This document shows, in pieces, positions 17,988-26,887 of a stretch of 64,000 nt of DNA; the first letter of the stretch is position 1, and each line of letters starts with the position of its first letter. The position numbers and the translations under genes were made by a program. Origin of the DNA: Pelagibius sp. Alg239-R121 (GTDB lineage Bacteria > Pseudomonadota > Alphaproteobacteria > Kiloniellales > Kiloniellaceae); assembly GCF_947331435.1 (NCBI RefSeq), contig NZ_CAMZOF010000001.1:1488001-1552000 (forward strand), read 5' to 3'. The notes beneath the pieces were generated by a model. The model had not been told where the DNA came from. It did no database searches and saw only the letters and a program-made list of their open reading frames with translations.

Positions 17988-18624
17988 TCTCGGTAAGCGA
18001 ACGGCCGCTTTCCTCCGACCAGCCATTGAACGCGGCCTGCACAGCACGCATTGAAGACTTCGACCCCGGCGCTTTGTCCACGACTCCTTCGCGGATCAAT
18101 GCCGCGGTGACGTCTCGCGACAGAACGAAGCTGTCTTTGCCGATCTGACGCAAAAAGTACTGTGCCGTGGTCCCCCCGAGGCGGCCGCCGCGTTTCTTCA
18201 ACAGCTCCAGCAAGCCGATGTAATCTTCGGACGGCCAAGCTCCAAGACACCTGGCGGCCGTGCCATGTTCGCGCGCAAGATCATTCAGGAAGATCGCATT
18301 GTCGCGCACCGAGAGGATCTTAACGGCGTTTCTGACAATCCGCGTATCCTTGACCAACCGGTCCAAGTCTTCATCGGACATCAACGACCAACGGCCCGGG
18401 TTGAAGCCATCGAAGACCTCTTCGAAACCCGGCCATTTGTTCTCAATGACCTTCCAGTTGAAGCCGGCCTGAAAGACGCACCTAGTCATACCTGCCAACC
18501 AGCGGTCGTCTCCCAATTTAGTGAGTACGCGGTCGGACTTCGGCTTCGAGAGCAAGGCCTCGAGCGCCTCGGCGCCACCCTTTCGGTTTGCGGCCAGGGA
18601 AAAGATCTCATCGAAACTGCGCAT
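17953..18624 (-). CDS. DNA-3-methyladenine glycosylase I-like protein (HhH-GPD superfamily)
   Basis: 223 residues from ATG 18624 (GAGGGG about 8 bases upstream). It shows MTRCVFQAGFNWKVIENKWP, a mid-protein IVRNAVKILSVRDNA, LLKKRGGRLGGTTAQYFLR and SFVLSRDVTAALI, matching the Tag-related group of base-excision glycosylases that remove alkylated adenine. The zinc-binding Cys/His set of E. coli Tag is not evident, so the activity is inferred from similarity. The 3' end overlaps the convergent cdhR by 35 bases. The frame could start upstream at 18699, but those residues look unrelated. Confidence 0.8.
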   Translation of the reverse strand: MRSFDEIFSLAANRKGGAEALEALLSKPKSDRVLTKLGDDRWLAGMTRCVFQAGFNWKVIENKWPGFEEVFDGFNPGRWSLMSDEDLDRLVKDTRIVRNAVKILSVRDNAIFLNDLAREHGTAARCLGAWPSEDYIGLLELLKKRGGRLGGTTAQYFLRQIGKDSFVLSRDVTAALIREGVVDKAPGSKSSMRAVQAAFNGWSEESGRSLTEISRVLAMSIGT

Positions 18625-18806
18625 TATTGAACCCCTCATGAAATTCCGCCAAACAGCCAGCACTGCAGGGAGGCGGACTGCTATTGTCCACCACCTCACC
18701 CTCCTGGACGAGCAAATCCCATCCCATCCGACAAATTGTGAAGACGCTCACGTGCTTGTGAAGTTATCTGACGCCCTAAGTTCTCCAATCACCTTATGTT
18801 ATTGGG

Positions 18807-20474
18807 ATGCTAAAGACGATTTGCAGTTTGTGCGGGCGCGGAACCCTATCCAGCTTCATCGCGAGCGCCGTGATCATGTCTGGGGTTTCCGGTGCGACCG
18901 CTCAATCGAACCGGTCTCAATCACTCGAACTCCCTGTCCTTGCGCAAGTCGGGCCCTGGCCTGTCATCAGCCAGATGACACTTTTCCAGGGCAAGCTCTG
19001 GTTCACCAACAGTGTGAAACACGTGGATCACAATTCGGCGGAGATCTACAGCTTCGATCCGGCGATGGAAACCACGCGCTACGAGCGTCATCTCTGGAGT
19101 CAGGACGCTGGAAATCCCTTTGTCGATGAGGGCCTGCTGTACTGGCCTTCTGAGGATCCCCGAATTTCCCCCGGCTGGGGCGATTTTCAAGTCACTAATG
19201 GCGTCGACTGGGCCAGCGGTCAGATCACGACCGCCCGAATGTTCCATGTGTTCGCCATGGCAAAGCTTGGTAACGAACTGGTCGCGGCAACGTCTGCCTG
19301 GCGGGCAGGCCTGCAGGCCTCTCGCGACCAGGGGAAAACCTGGCGGGAAACCTACGACCATCCGACACCCGACCAGCGTGTCTCACGAATCATCGATCTC
19401 GTGGAAATTCAAGGCCTTTTGATCGGTCATCTGAAGGGGCCGGAAGGCCGCAAACTCATTCGCTTTGACGGTACATCAGTCAGCGACCTGCCGGGGTGGC
19501 CTCAGAACGTGGCGATGTCAGAGGTCGTCAGACACGGCCAACATGTTTATGGACTCATTCAGACACAACAAGGGGCGGCCGTCTGGCGCAGCGACGGCAC
19601 GATGTCCGAAGTAGTGGCTGAGCCTGTCGCAGGCTGGCATCCCTTCGATCTGGCATCGGACGGAGACCGACTCTGGGCCATATCGGATAGCGATGACGGG
19701 AGTCGGCTTTGGCGCAGTGACAGCGCAGTCGAATGGTCACTTGCGGGAACTTTAAAAGGCGGCGAAGCCTACGATGTGGTTGCCGCCCAAAATGCGGTTT
19801 ATGTCGGCGGCAAAGGCGCGGACGGTCGGGGCATCCTCTGGGGTTTGATTGAGCATTCGGGCAAACCGGCAATATCCCGCACGACGCAATTACCGAATCT
19901 TCGCCCGCGTGCCCGACTCCCAGTCACCGATTGGCCGGCGCAAGCCAAGGCTCTCGACCAGGCGCTCGCGGCGCCGCAAAGCTATGAAGTCCGTGGGCGC
20001 CCTATCCGGGATCTTGCCTACGTCGCCGCTACGTCGCTGCCGCCCGCGGATTTCTTTAATCAACGCCTCAAGGTACCGCGACCCGAAGGCCGCATGAACC
20101 CTTTCCGCGATGTCGTGATTGATCCTGTGGGCGACATTGGCGCCTCGACCATCCTCTGGGCCATGGGACTCTCAGGTGAAGGTCGGGTGCCGCCCACCTT
20201 GGTCGCAGCCCCCTGGACCAAGGCCGAGAACGGCGCCGCCAAATACTTCGATCCGCAACCCACGGCCATTTGGGCAGTCGCCGAGCTCGGACAACAAGAT
20301 TCAGCGACGATTGACGCCCTCATGTCCCGCCTGGATCAGCCGGACGATCCTTTATGGCTGAAGGGCGACGTGGTCGGTGCTCTGACTGTACTCACCGGCC
20401 ACCGATTCGGTTTCGATCTCGAGGCCTGGCAAAACTGGTGGCATGACGCCAGACCCGCCTGGCCGGAAAGCTGA
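18807..20474 (+). CDS. Exported protein of unknown function, beta-propeller-like
   Basis: 555 residues. The N-terminus looks like a signal peptide (TLSSFIASAVIMSGVSGATA). The body has recurrent segments of the type GKLWFTNSVK, GNELVAATSAW, GDRLWAISDSDDGSRLWRSD and NAVYVGGKGADGRGILWG, suggesting a beta-propeller of Kelch/Asp-box style (SRDQGKTW resembles an Asp-box). The last 60 residues (DPLWLKGDVVGALTVLTGHR) look helical, HEAT-like. The family is not recognised. It precedes a GPH/MFS transporter, a DUF3833 lipoprotein and a DUF6134-like protein on the same strand. No strong Shine-Dalgarno is seen before ATG 18807. Confidence 0.7.
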   Translation: MLKTICSLCGRGTLSSFIASAVIMSGVSGATAQSNRSQSLELPVLAQVGPWPVISQMTLFQGKLWFTNSVKHVDHNSAEIYSFDPAMETTRYERHLWSQDAGNPFVDEGLLYWPSEDPRISPGWGDFQVTNGVDWASGQITTARMFHVFAMAKLGNELVAATSAWRAGLQASRDQGKTWRETYDHPTPDQRVSRIIDLVEIQGLLIGHLKGPEGRKLIRFDGTSVSDLPGWPQNVAMSEVVRHGQHVYGLIQTQQGAAVWRSDGTMSEVVAEPVAGWHPFDLASDGDRLWAISDSDDGSRLWRSDSAVEWSLAGTLKGGEAYDVVAAQNAVYVGGKGADGRGILWGLIEHSGKPAISRTTQLPNLRPRARLPVTDWPAQAKALDQALAAPQSYEVRGRPIRDLAYVAATSLPPADFFNQRLKVPRPEGRMNPFRDVVIDPVGDIGASTILWAMGLSGEGRVPPTLVAAPWTKAENGAAKYFDPQPTAIWAVAELGQQDSATIDALMSRLDQPDDPLWLKGDVVGALTVLTGHRFGFDLEAWQNWWHDARPAWPES

Positions 20475-20727
20475 GAACGCGCAAGGGCCGATATTGCCGG
20501 CTCTCCTCCCAGTTCTGCTGACCAGAGCAGTTTCCACTGACTCTGTGAAAAACGATCCGAACCAAGCCAACGCCCTAGGCATCCAATTCCCGTCGATCTA
20601 CGTATAGAGACCGTTCAATCAGGATGGGGTGTGCCGGGACCTTCGGCGCCGCGCAATTCAGCACGACACCCCTCGAATCAAGTCGAAACCGCCCAAACTC
20701 AGCGGTCGGCAAATAAGAGCGGTGGAA

Positions 20728-22224
20728 ATGGATCAAGCAGGCAACAGCGGCGAGAGGGGCTCCGGTGCGACAGTATCGTCCGCAGCGCCACTCCCAGCGC
20801 TACCGCTTAGCGTCATCGCAGGTTACGGCTTTCTGGCCTTTCCTCTCGCTGCAGCTGTTCTCAGCCTGCAGGTCTTCCTACCCACCTATTACGCCCAGGT
20901 CACAGGTCTCAGCCTCACCATGATTGGCGGTGTTCTATTGATTGCACGGCTGTGGGACACAGTAACCGATCCGATCATCGGATATCTCTCGGAAAAGACA
21001 CCGGCGCGTCTGGGTCGCCGCCGCGTTTGGGTCCTGGTGGGCAGTCCGCTGATTGCCCTTTCAGCCTGGGCGCTGTTCAACCCCCCGGAAGACCCGAGCG
21101 CCTTTTATCTGCTTGGTTGGGCGATCGTAATCTATCTTGCCGGAACTGCCGTGGTGGTTCCCACCTACGCCTGGGGTGCTGACCTCTCCCCGGACTACCA
21201 GGAGCGCAGCCGGATCAGCGGCACACGCGTCATCTTCGGTTTGCTGGGAAGTCTCGCGGTGTTGAGTTTACCGGAGCTGCTCAGTCAGAACTCTTCCATT
21301 CCATCGTTAACAGACCCCACCTCTGGTGTAGACGATCTTGGTCGGATTCTGCAGGCCAACAGCATCATGATTGTTGGCAGCTTGGTACTGGCGATCCTGA
21401 CCTGCTGCATTCTCGTGCCAGACAACGGCAAATCCAGGTTGCCGAAGGGCTCCGTGTTGGCGAGTTTTTCTCTTTTCCGGCAAGCGCCGCCCGTCCGCCA
21501 ATTAATGGTGAGTTATTTTCTGAATGGCATAGCGAATGCGTTACCGGCAACGCTTTTTCTGTTGTTTGTCGCTCATGTGCTCGGCGCATCGGATCATGCC
21601 GGGTACCTGTTGCTCGTGTATTTCGGCGTCTGTGCCCTCTCAGTTCCGATCTGGGTATTGTCTTCGCGTCGCTGGAGCAAACATGCTGCCTGGCGAGCGG
21701 CTATGACTGCCGCCTGCATGGCCTTCGTGTGGGTTCCTTTCCTGGGTGCAGGAGATACGACTGCGTTTCTTCTGATCGTCATCGCTACCGGCATTGCGGC
21801 GGGGGCGGATCTCGTGCTGCCGGCAGCGATACAGGCCGATCTGGTGGATTGGGACGAAGACAAGACCGGTTACCGGCGCGCTGGTATTTTTTTCGCGATC
21901 TGGGGTACGGCGTCCAAGCTCACCTTTGCAGTCGCGATCGGCCTTGCCTTCCCATTGCTCGATCTTGTGGGGTTTTCCGCCGGCGGTACCAACGATCCGA
22001 GTGCCTTGTTGACGCTGTCCCTGCTTTACGGCGGCCTGCCGATCGTTTTGAAGATCACTGCGGTCCTGTTGATGCGCAACTATCCCGTCACCCGGAGCGT
22101 TCATGACGAAATACGCCGGCGGCTGGCGCAAGCGGAGGGCGGAATCGAGGCCAAGCCAGGCGGAGCTGAGATCACCTCGGAGGCATTCAAACAACGCCGC
22201 CTCGAGCCGGCGAGGCAGCGCTGA
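20728..22224 (+). CDS. MFS transporter of the GPH/MFS_2 (Na+/melibiose symporter-like) type
   Basis: About 498 residues with twelve predicted membrane segments. The GPH signature is visible: LWDTVTDPIIGYLSEKTPAR, LGRRRVWVLVGSPLIALSAW, and TYAWGADLSPDYQERSRI. A second-half counterpart reads LPAAIQADLVDWDEDKTG. Family members are cation-coupled symporters for sugars or, in MFS_2 members, lipids. The frame is open back to 20629 (GTG); ATG 20728 leaves a hydrophilic N-terminus of about 30 residues. It lies 30 bases upstream of the DUF3833 gene. MFS_2/DUF3833 pairs also occur in photo-oxidative stress clusters of other proteobacteria, which may hint at a membrane-lipid role. Confidence 0.85.
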   Translation: MDQAGNSGERGSGATVSSAAPLPALPLSVIAGYGFLAFPLAAAVLSLQVFLPTYYAQVTGLSLTMIGGVLLIARLWDTVTDPIIGYLSEKTPARLGRRRVWVLVGSPLIALSAWALFNPPEDPSAFYLLGWAIVIYLAGTAVVVPTYAWGADLSPDYQERSRISGTRVIFGLLGSLAVLSLPELLSQNSSIPSLTDPTSGVDDLGRILQANSIMIVGSLVLAILTCCILVPDNGKSRLPKGSVLASFSLFRQAPPVRQLMVSYFLNGIANALPATLFLLFVAHVLGASDHAGYLLLVYFGVCALSVPIWVLSSRRWSKHAAWRAAMTAACMAFVWVPFLGAGDTTAFLLIVIATGIAAGADLVLPAAIQADLVDWDEDKTGYRRAGIFFAIWGTASKLTFAVAIGLAFPLLDLVGFSAGGTNDPSALLTLSLLYGGLPIVLKITAVLLMRNYPVTRSVHDEIRRRLAQAEGGIEAKPGGAEITSEAFKQRRLEPARQR

Positions 22225-22254
22225 TGCAGACAGAGCGACAGGTATGCAGAGGAG

Positions 22255-22905
22255 ATGATGCGAATGATGCGAGGGTTCTTGATTCTATTGGCCGCGCTGT
22301 CGGTCGCATCCTGCGGTGGGTTGAAATTGCAAGGCTTTGAAAAGGCAGAGCCAGCGTTGAAACTCGAAGATTACTTCGTTGGCAAGATGAAGGCCTGGGG
22401 ACAATTCCAGGACCGCTTCGGCCGTGTGCGGCGCCGTTTCACTGTGGATATTGAAGGTAAATGGGATGGCAAAACGCTGACCCTGATCGAAGATTTTGTT
22501 TATGACGACGGTGAAACCGAGCAACGCATCTGGACGCTACGCAAGTCAGGCCCTCAGGATTGGGAAGGCACGGCCCCCGGCGTTGTCGGCATCGCGAAAG
22601 GCAGGGTTTTAGGAAACGCTTTGAACTGGAGCTATTTCTTCGATCTTCCGATTGGAAACAGCACGCTTCGCGTCAAGTTCGACGATTGGCTCTGGCTGCA
22701 GGACGAGCGGGTCATGATCAATCGCGCTTACGTTTCCAAGTTTGGTTTCAAGGTAGGAGAAGCGCTCATCTTTTTCTCTAAAGATCCAGAGCAGCAGAGC
22801 CGCATCGATGATGACCCGTCCGAACGCGAGACCGCGTCGCTGGGTTTCGAGTCGAGACAGCAATTTCTGGATTTCAAAACCGCCGCCAGCGGCAGCAGGT
22901 TCTAG
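22255..22905 (+). CDS. DUF3833 family lipoprotein
   Basis: 216 residues. A lipoprotein signal peptide (FLILLAALSVASCGG) has its lipobox Cys near residue 20. The mature part reads LEDYFVGKMKAWGQFQDRFG, RRRFTVDIEGKW, LTLIEDFVYDDGETEQRIW and DWLWLQDERVMINRAYVSKF, matching DUF3833, a lipocalin-like outer-envelope family of unknown function. GAGGAG lies just before the first ATG; ATGs at 22264 and 22267 have better spacing. It is in operon with the MFS transporter and the DUF6134-like gene. Confidence 0.85.
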   Translation: MMRMMRGFLILLAALSVASCGGLKLQGFEKAEPALKLEDYFVGKMKAWGQFQDRFGRVRRRFTVDIEGKWDGKTLTLIEDFVYDDGETEQRIWTLRKSGPQDWEGTAPGVVGIAKGRVLGNALNWSYFFDLPIGNSTLRVKFDDWLWLQDERVMINRAYVSKFGFKVGEALIFFSKDPEQQSRIDDDPSERETASLGFESRQQFLDFKTAASGSRF

Positions 22906-22924
22906 TTCAAAGGAAGCGAAATTC

Positions 22925-23743
22925 ATGAAAGAACGGATTTACGGTCGTTCTTCGATACGATTCTGCGCGGGCAGCTTGGTTACCTTGGCCCTCGTCACCA
23001 CAGGACTTTTCGGGCTGTTGGCCGGTTCGGCTCAAGCCAGCGATACAGAGAAGTATCTGGGAGGCATTCAACAGCCAAGCGGTCTCGGCTTCAGCGTCCA
23101 GCGCGAAGGCGATGTGATCGGACATCACAGCATCGATTTCACGCGCCGAGGTGATGACCTGATCGTTGATGTTACGATCGGCCTTGAGCTCAAGTTCGCG
23201 TTCATCACCCTGTTTCGCTACGAACACCGTAATCGCGAGGTTTGGCGCGACGAGCGGCTTGTCTCGATCGACACACAAACCGATAACGACGGGACTGAGC
23301 ATTGGATTAAGGGCCGTGCAAGCGACAAGGGCTTTGAGGTGAAGTCAGATAGCGGAAACACCCTCATGCCGGCAGATATTCTGCCAAGCAGTTACTGGCA
23401 CCCCGAAACGCCGAAGGCCAGAAATCTCCTCAACACTCAGACCGGTGCTCTGGCAAGCATCCAGGTGACAGCCGGAAGTTCGGACAATTACGTCCCGATG
23501 CCTTGGGGGCCTCAAAATGCCCGTAGCTTCAAGGTATCCGGCGATATCGACCTAAATCTCTGGTACGACAGCAAGGGTTGTCTTCTGAAACTCAATTTTT
23601 CGGCGCCAAAAGACGGCTCGTTGATCGATTACACCCCGGCCAGGCATTTGAGCTCCACGGACGACCCCAACCTTGCCGGGCACCCTTTGATCGGAAGCTG
23701 CACGGGTTCGAGCCTCACCCGGGCCGGTCGGATACAGGAATGA
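22925..23743 (+). CDS. DUF6134-like exported protein
   Basis: 272 residues from ATG 22925 (AGGAAG about 9 bases upstream). A signal peptide (LVTLALVTTGLFGLLAGSAQA) is followed by a beta-rich domain: FSVQREGDVIGHHSIDFTRR, RYEHRNREVWRDERLVSIDT, MPADILPSSYWHP, SFKVSGDIDLNLWYDSKG. This pattern fits the DUF6134 family of unknown function. It starts 19 bases after the DUF3833 stop, so the two are co-transcribed and probably both periplasmic or outer-membrane associated. Confidence 0.75.
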   Translation: MKERIYGRSSIRFCAGSLVTLALVTTGLFGLLAGSAQASDTEKYLGGIQQPSGLGFSVQREGDVIGHHSIDFTRRGDDLIVDVTIGLELKFAFITLFRYEHRNREVWRDERLVSIDTQTDNDGTEHWIKGRASDKGFEVKSDSGNTLMPADILPSSYWHPETPKARNLLNTQTGALASIQVTAGSSDNYVPMPWGPQNARSFKVSGDIDLNLWYDSKGCLLKLNFSAPKDGSLIDYTPARHLSSTDDPNLAGHPLIGSCTGSSLTRAGRIQE

Positions 23744-24019
23744 ATCTTAACGGCAATTCATACCAGTGAGAGGTCTGGCAATTTGTCGGTCACCGGATAG
23801 ATTAAACTTGACTTCCGACGCGCGATATCACATTTGTGCAATGCATCATCATCTTATGATAGCGCGATACGCACTGGATTTTGCCGAGTGCGTCGTATCA
23901 TGAGACCGTATAGTTTTATCGTTTTCGTCCCCCGTCGCGCACGGGACGCAATTAGAGCGTCGCACTGTAGATCGATATAAAGTGAAGATTTACAGAGTTT
24001 TAGCGCAGAAAGACACTTC
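23744..24019. other. Leader region of the RhlE helicase gene, no gene seen
   Basis: 276 bases, AT-richer than the flanks, with repeated CGCGATA-type words near 23818-23870. It separates the DUF6134-like gene from the helicase and probably holds the helicase promoter and a long 5' leader. No convincing terminator or RNA motif is identified. Confidence 0.35.
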
Positions 24020-25402
24020 TTGACTCTTAGCACTTTTGCCGAGCTCGGCATTGTCGAGCCCATTCAGCGTGCATTGCACGCAGAGAACTACCTCCAACCC
24101 ACAGCAATTCAACATCAGGCCATCCCGCTTCTGCTTCAGGGCAAGGATCTGCTCGGGATTGCACAGACCGGAACCGGAAAAACCGCAGCCTTCGCGCTGC
24201 CGGTACTGCAGCGCTTGTCCAAGTCCGACCAGCGCGCCCCTGCACGCAGCGCCAAGGCCCTGATCCTGGCCCCGACACGTGAACTGGCGATCCAGATCAG
24301 CGAAGGCATTGCAACCTACGGCCGGCACCTTCACCTGCGCCACACCGTTATTTTTGGCGGCGTTGGCCAAAACCCGCAGGTTCGCGCGCTTTCAAAGGGT
24401 GTCGACATCCTGGTCGCCACGCCTGGACGTCTTTTGGACCTCATGTCCCAGGGACACCTGCGCCTTGACGCCGTCGAGACGCTGATTCTGGACGAAGCCG
24501 ACCGTATGCTCGACATGGGCTTTATCCGGGACGTTCGCAAGATCGTCGCGGCAGTGCCCAAAAAGCGTCACTCCTTACTGTTTTCCGCAACCATGCCTAA
24601 GGACGTCGCGCATCTGGCCGCAAACCTGCTGGATAATCCCAAGCGGGTCGAGATCACGCCGGCGGCGACCACGGTCGAACGTATCGAGCAGCAGGTTTAC
24701 TTCGTCGATGGCAGCCGCAAGCGCGCACTGCTCGCCAATCTCTTGGCGGATTCCAACTTCGCCCGGGTGATCGTCTTCACCAGAACGAAGCATGGCGCCA
24801 ACCGGGTTGCCGATCATCTGGAGAAATCCCGCATCTCGGCACGCGCGATCCATGGCAATAAATCCCAGTCCGCCCGCCAGCGGGCGCTTTCCGAATTCAA
24901 AGAAGGCTCGGTCCGGGTTTTGGTGGCAACCGACATCGCCGCGCGCGGAATCGACGTGGATGATGTGACCCACGTGGTCAATTTCGAGCTTCCGAATGAA
25001 TCCGAGAGCTACGTGCACCGGATCGGCCGCACTGCACGTGCAGGCGCAAAGGGAATTGCCGTCTCTTTTTGCGACAGCAAAGAGCGCAGCTACCTGCGCG
25101 ACATCGAACGCCTGACCAAGAAAGCCCTGACCGTCGTCGAGACACCGGAAGGCTTTGTGCAGACCCGGGATCCTTCTGCAGCTGACGGCGATAGCCGTGA
25201 CGAGCGCCGCAGCAACGGTCCCAAGCGTCAGCGCAACCGGAGCCGGAAGCCCGGGCGTCAATCAGGTAAGCAACAGGAGCAGTCCAAAGCACCTGCGCAT
25301 GCGCATGGTGCCAAGAAATCTAGCGGGCAGCAGACGGATCCCACAAAGTCCAAGAGTCGCAGAAGGCGCTCGAGGCGTGGTCCCGTCCGCGAAGCGGCTT
25401 GA
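24020..25402 (+). CDS. rhlE: DEAD-box ATP-dependent RNA helicase, RhlE type
   Basis: 460 residues. All core motifs are visible: Q motif region [14 protein letters not shown], motif I AQTGTGKT, motif Ia PTRELAIQ, motif [14 protein letters not shown], motif III FSATMP, and helicase C motifs [37 protein letters not shown] and [10 protein letters not shown]. The C-terminus (about 390-460) is a basic, low-complexity RNA-binding tail ([22 protein letters not shown]). The only in-frame start at the conserved N-terminus is TTG 24020; the next codon upstream that interrupts the frame is a stop with no ATG in between. It lies 100 bases before cspA, suggesting joint cold-shock RNA handling. Confidence 0.92.
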   Translation: MTLSTFAELGIVEPIQRALHAENYLQPTAIQHQAIPLLLQGKDLLGIAQTGTGKTAAFALPVLQRLSKSDQRAPARSAKALILAPTRELAIQISEGIATYGRHLHLRHTVIFGGVGQNPQVRALSKGVDILVATPGRLLDLMSQGHLRLDAVETLILDEADRMLDMGFIRDVRKIVAAVPKKRHSLLFSATMPKDVAHLAANLLDNPKRVEITPAATTVERIEQQVYFVDGSRKRALLANLLADSNFARVIVFTRTKHGANRVADHLEKSRISARAIHGNKSQSARQRALSEFKEGSVRVLVATDIAARGIDVDDVTHVVNFELPNESESYVHRIGRTARAGAKGIAVSFCDSKERSYLRDIERLTKKALTVVETPEGFVQTRDPSAADGDSRDERRSNGPKRQRNRSRKPGRQSGKQQEQSKAPAHAHGAKKSSGQQTDPTKSKSRRRRSRRGPVREAA

Positions 25403-25458
25403 TAAACAACTTTTAGTAAGACGCGTTTCCATATAGGAAGCGTGAAGATTTCCACCCC

Positions 25459-25476
25459 GCGATCTGATCGGATCGC
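25459..25476 (+). promoter_or_regulatory. Small hairpin in the cspA leader
   Basis: A perfect 6-base inverted repeat (GCGATC ... GATCGC, 6-base loop) sits 26 bases before the cspA start codon. Cold-shock leaders often fold in a temperature-dependent way; this is only a candidate element. Confidence 0.3.
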
Positions 25477-25502
25477 ATCAACTCAGAAGACTAGGAACGA
25501 TT

Positions 25503-25709
25503 ATGGCTACTGGTACCGTAAAGTGGTTTAACGCCCAAAAGGGCTTCGGCTTCATCCAACCTGACGATGGCGGCAAGGACGTTTTCGTCCACATCTCCGC
25601 AGTCGAGCGCTCCGGCATCGACCACCCGCAGGAAGGTCAGAAGATCGAATTCGATCTGGAGAGCGATCGGCAGGGCCGCGCGTCCGCTGCGAACCTCAAA
25701 GTCGAATAG
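25503..25709 (+). CDS. cspA: Cold shock protein, CspA family
   Basis: 68 residues, the complete family length. It starts [20 protein letters not shown] and carries both nucleic-acid-binding motifs: KGFGFI (RNP1) and DVFVHISAV (RNP2). It is an OB-fold single-stranded RNA/DNA chaperone in the cytoplasm. It follows the RhlE helicase by 100 bases and has its own strong terminator downstream, so a separate short transcript is likely. The start at 25503 is fixed by family length. Confidence 0.95.
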   Translation: MATGTVKWFNAQKGFGFIQPDDGGKDVFVHISAVERSGIDHPQEGQKIEFDLESDRQGRASAANLKVE

Positions 25710-25775
25710 CATCGGCTTACTGCCGTCCCGCCTTGGCTGATTCCTGAACAAGGATTGGCCGGGACAGCATAAAAA

Positions 25776-25812
25776 AGAAAAGCGTCCCGCAGTTGCGGGG
25801 CGCTTTTTTTTG
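25776..25812 (+). terminator. Rho-independent terminator after cspA
   Basis: A GC-rich stem (AAAGCGTCCCGCA pairing with TGCGGGGCGCTTT, one G-T pair) with a 2-base loop is followed by an eight-T run. This is a textbook intrinsic terminator, about 70 bases after the cspA stop. Confidence 0.9.
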
Positions 25813-25981
25813 CACTCGTCGTCAACTACGCGTTCCCGCAGTGCGACTGGCAAGGACACACGTGGCGCACGGCCGTCCAGTCGCCTAGACTCACCTCAAT
25901 TCTATTAATAGGCCTGCAAAGGTCTGGTCGCCACACGCGCCGGCGCGAATTACGTAAAACAGCCACTGAGGATAGCAAGAT

Positions 25982-26884
25982 ATGAGCAAGCAACGAATCG
26001 GATTTGTCGGCATCGGACTTATGGGCCGGGCAATGTGCATCAACCTGCTCGCAAGAGACTATCCTCTGACCATCATGGCTCATCGGAACCGGGCCCCAAT
26101 CGATGAACTTGTCAGCAAGGGCGCGAACGAGGCCGTGGATGCTGCAGCACTCGCCACAGAGGCCGATGTGATTTTCATCTGCGTCACGACGTCCGATGTC
26201 GTCGAAGCCGTTGTCACGGGCGAGAACGGGTTGCTGGCCGGAATCAAACCGGGGACTCTGGTCGTGGATTGCGGCACCTCCGACCCGACCTCAACCGATC
26301 GTATGGGGGCGGCGTTGGCGGCCAAGGGCGCCAGCTTGGTCGACGCGCCGCTTGGCCGTACGCCGCTGCACGCAGAGCAAGGTCAGTTGAACATGATGGT
26401 TGGTGGGAGTGAGGGCGATGTGAAGAGAGTCTGGCCTCTCCTCGAAGACATGGCTGAAAACATCTTCCATGTCGGTCCTCTCGGCAGCGGACATAAACTG
26501 AAGCTCATCAACAACTTTTTTGCCATGACCACCGCATCGGCGATCTCGGAAGCCGCTGCTATGGCCGTGAAAACCGGCGTCGACCTTAAGAACCTTTACG
26601 AGGTCATGGCCGCTGGACCGCTCAAGAGCGGCATGTTCGATTTCTGCATGACCAATGCCATGAAAGGCGATGCGTCAAACCTTCAGTTCTCGGTTGCCAA
26701 TGCCCGCAAGGATGTTGGCTATTACATGCGCATGGCCGAAGCTGCCGACATGCCTTCCTTCATCGCGCCGGCGACCTATCATCTGCTCTCCATGGCCAAG
26801 GCAGATGGACGGGGCGAAGACTATGTGCCGACACTCTGCGATTTTGTCGGTGACATTGGGGGCGTAAAGCTGCGCGAGGAATAG
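25982..26884 (+). CDS. NAD(P)-dependent beta-hydroxyacid dehydrogenase (3-hydroxyisobutyrate dehydrogenase superfamily)
   Basis: 300 residues. Rossmann motif GFVGIGLMGRAM, substrate-binding loop DAPLGRTPLHAEQGQL, and catalytic lysine region GSGHKLKLINNFF are all present. The loop carries GRT where most tartronate-semialdehyde or 3-hydroxyisobutyrate enzymes have SGG. The same GRT occurs in YihU (4-hydroxybutyrate/3-sulfolactaldehyde reductase), so a sulfolactaldehyde or related semialdehyde is a reasonable alternative substrate. It stands alone on its strand; its stop is 3 bases from the convergent ftrA-like gene. Confidence 0.85.
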   Translation: MSKQRIGFVGIGLMGRAMCINLLARDYPLTIMAHRNRAPIDELVSKGANEAVDAAALATEADVIFICVTTSDVVEAVVTGENGLLAGIKPGTLVVDCGTSDPTSTDRMGAALAAKGASLVDAPLGRTPLHAEQGQLNMMVGGSEGDVKRVWPLLEDMAENIFHVGPLGSGHKLKLINNFFAMTTASAISEAAAMAVKTGVDLKNLYEVMAAGPLKSGMFDFCMTNAMKGDASNLQFSVANARKDVGYYMRMAEAADMPSFIAPATYHLLSMAKADGRGEDYVPTLCDFVGDIGGVKLREE

Positions 26885-26887
26885 GCT

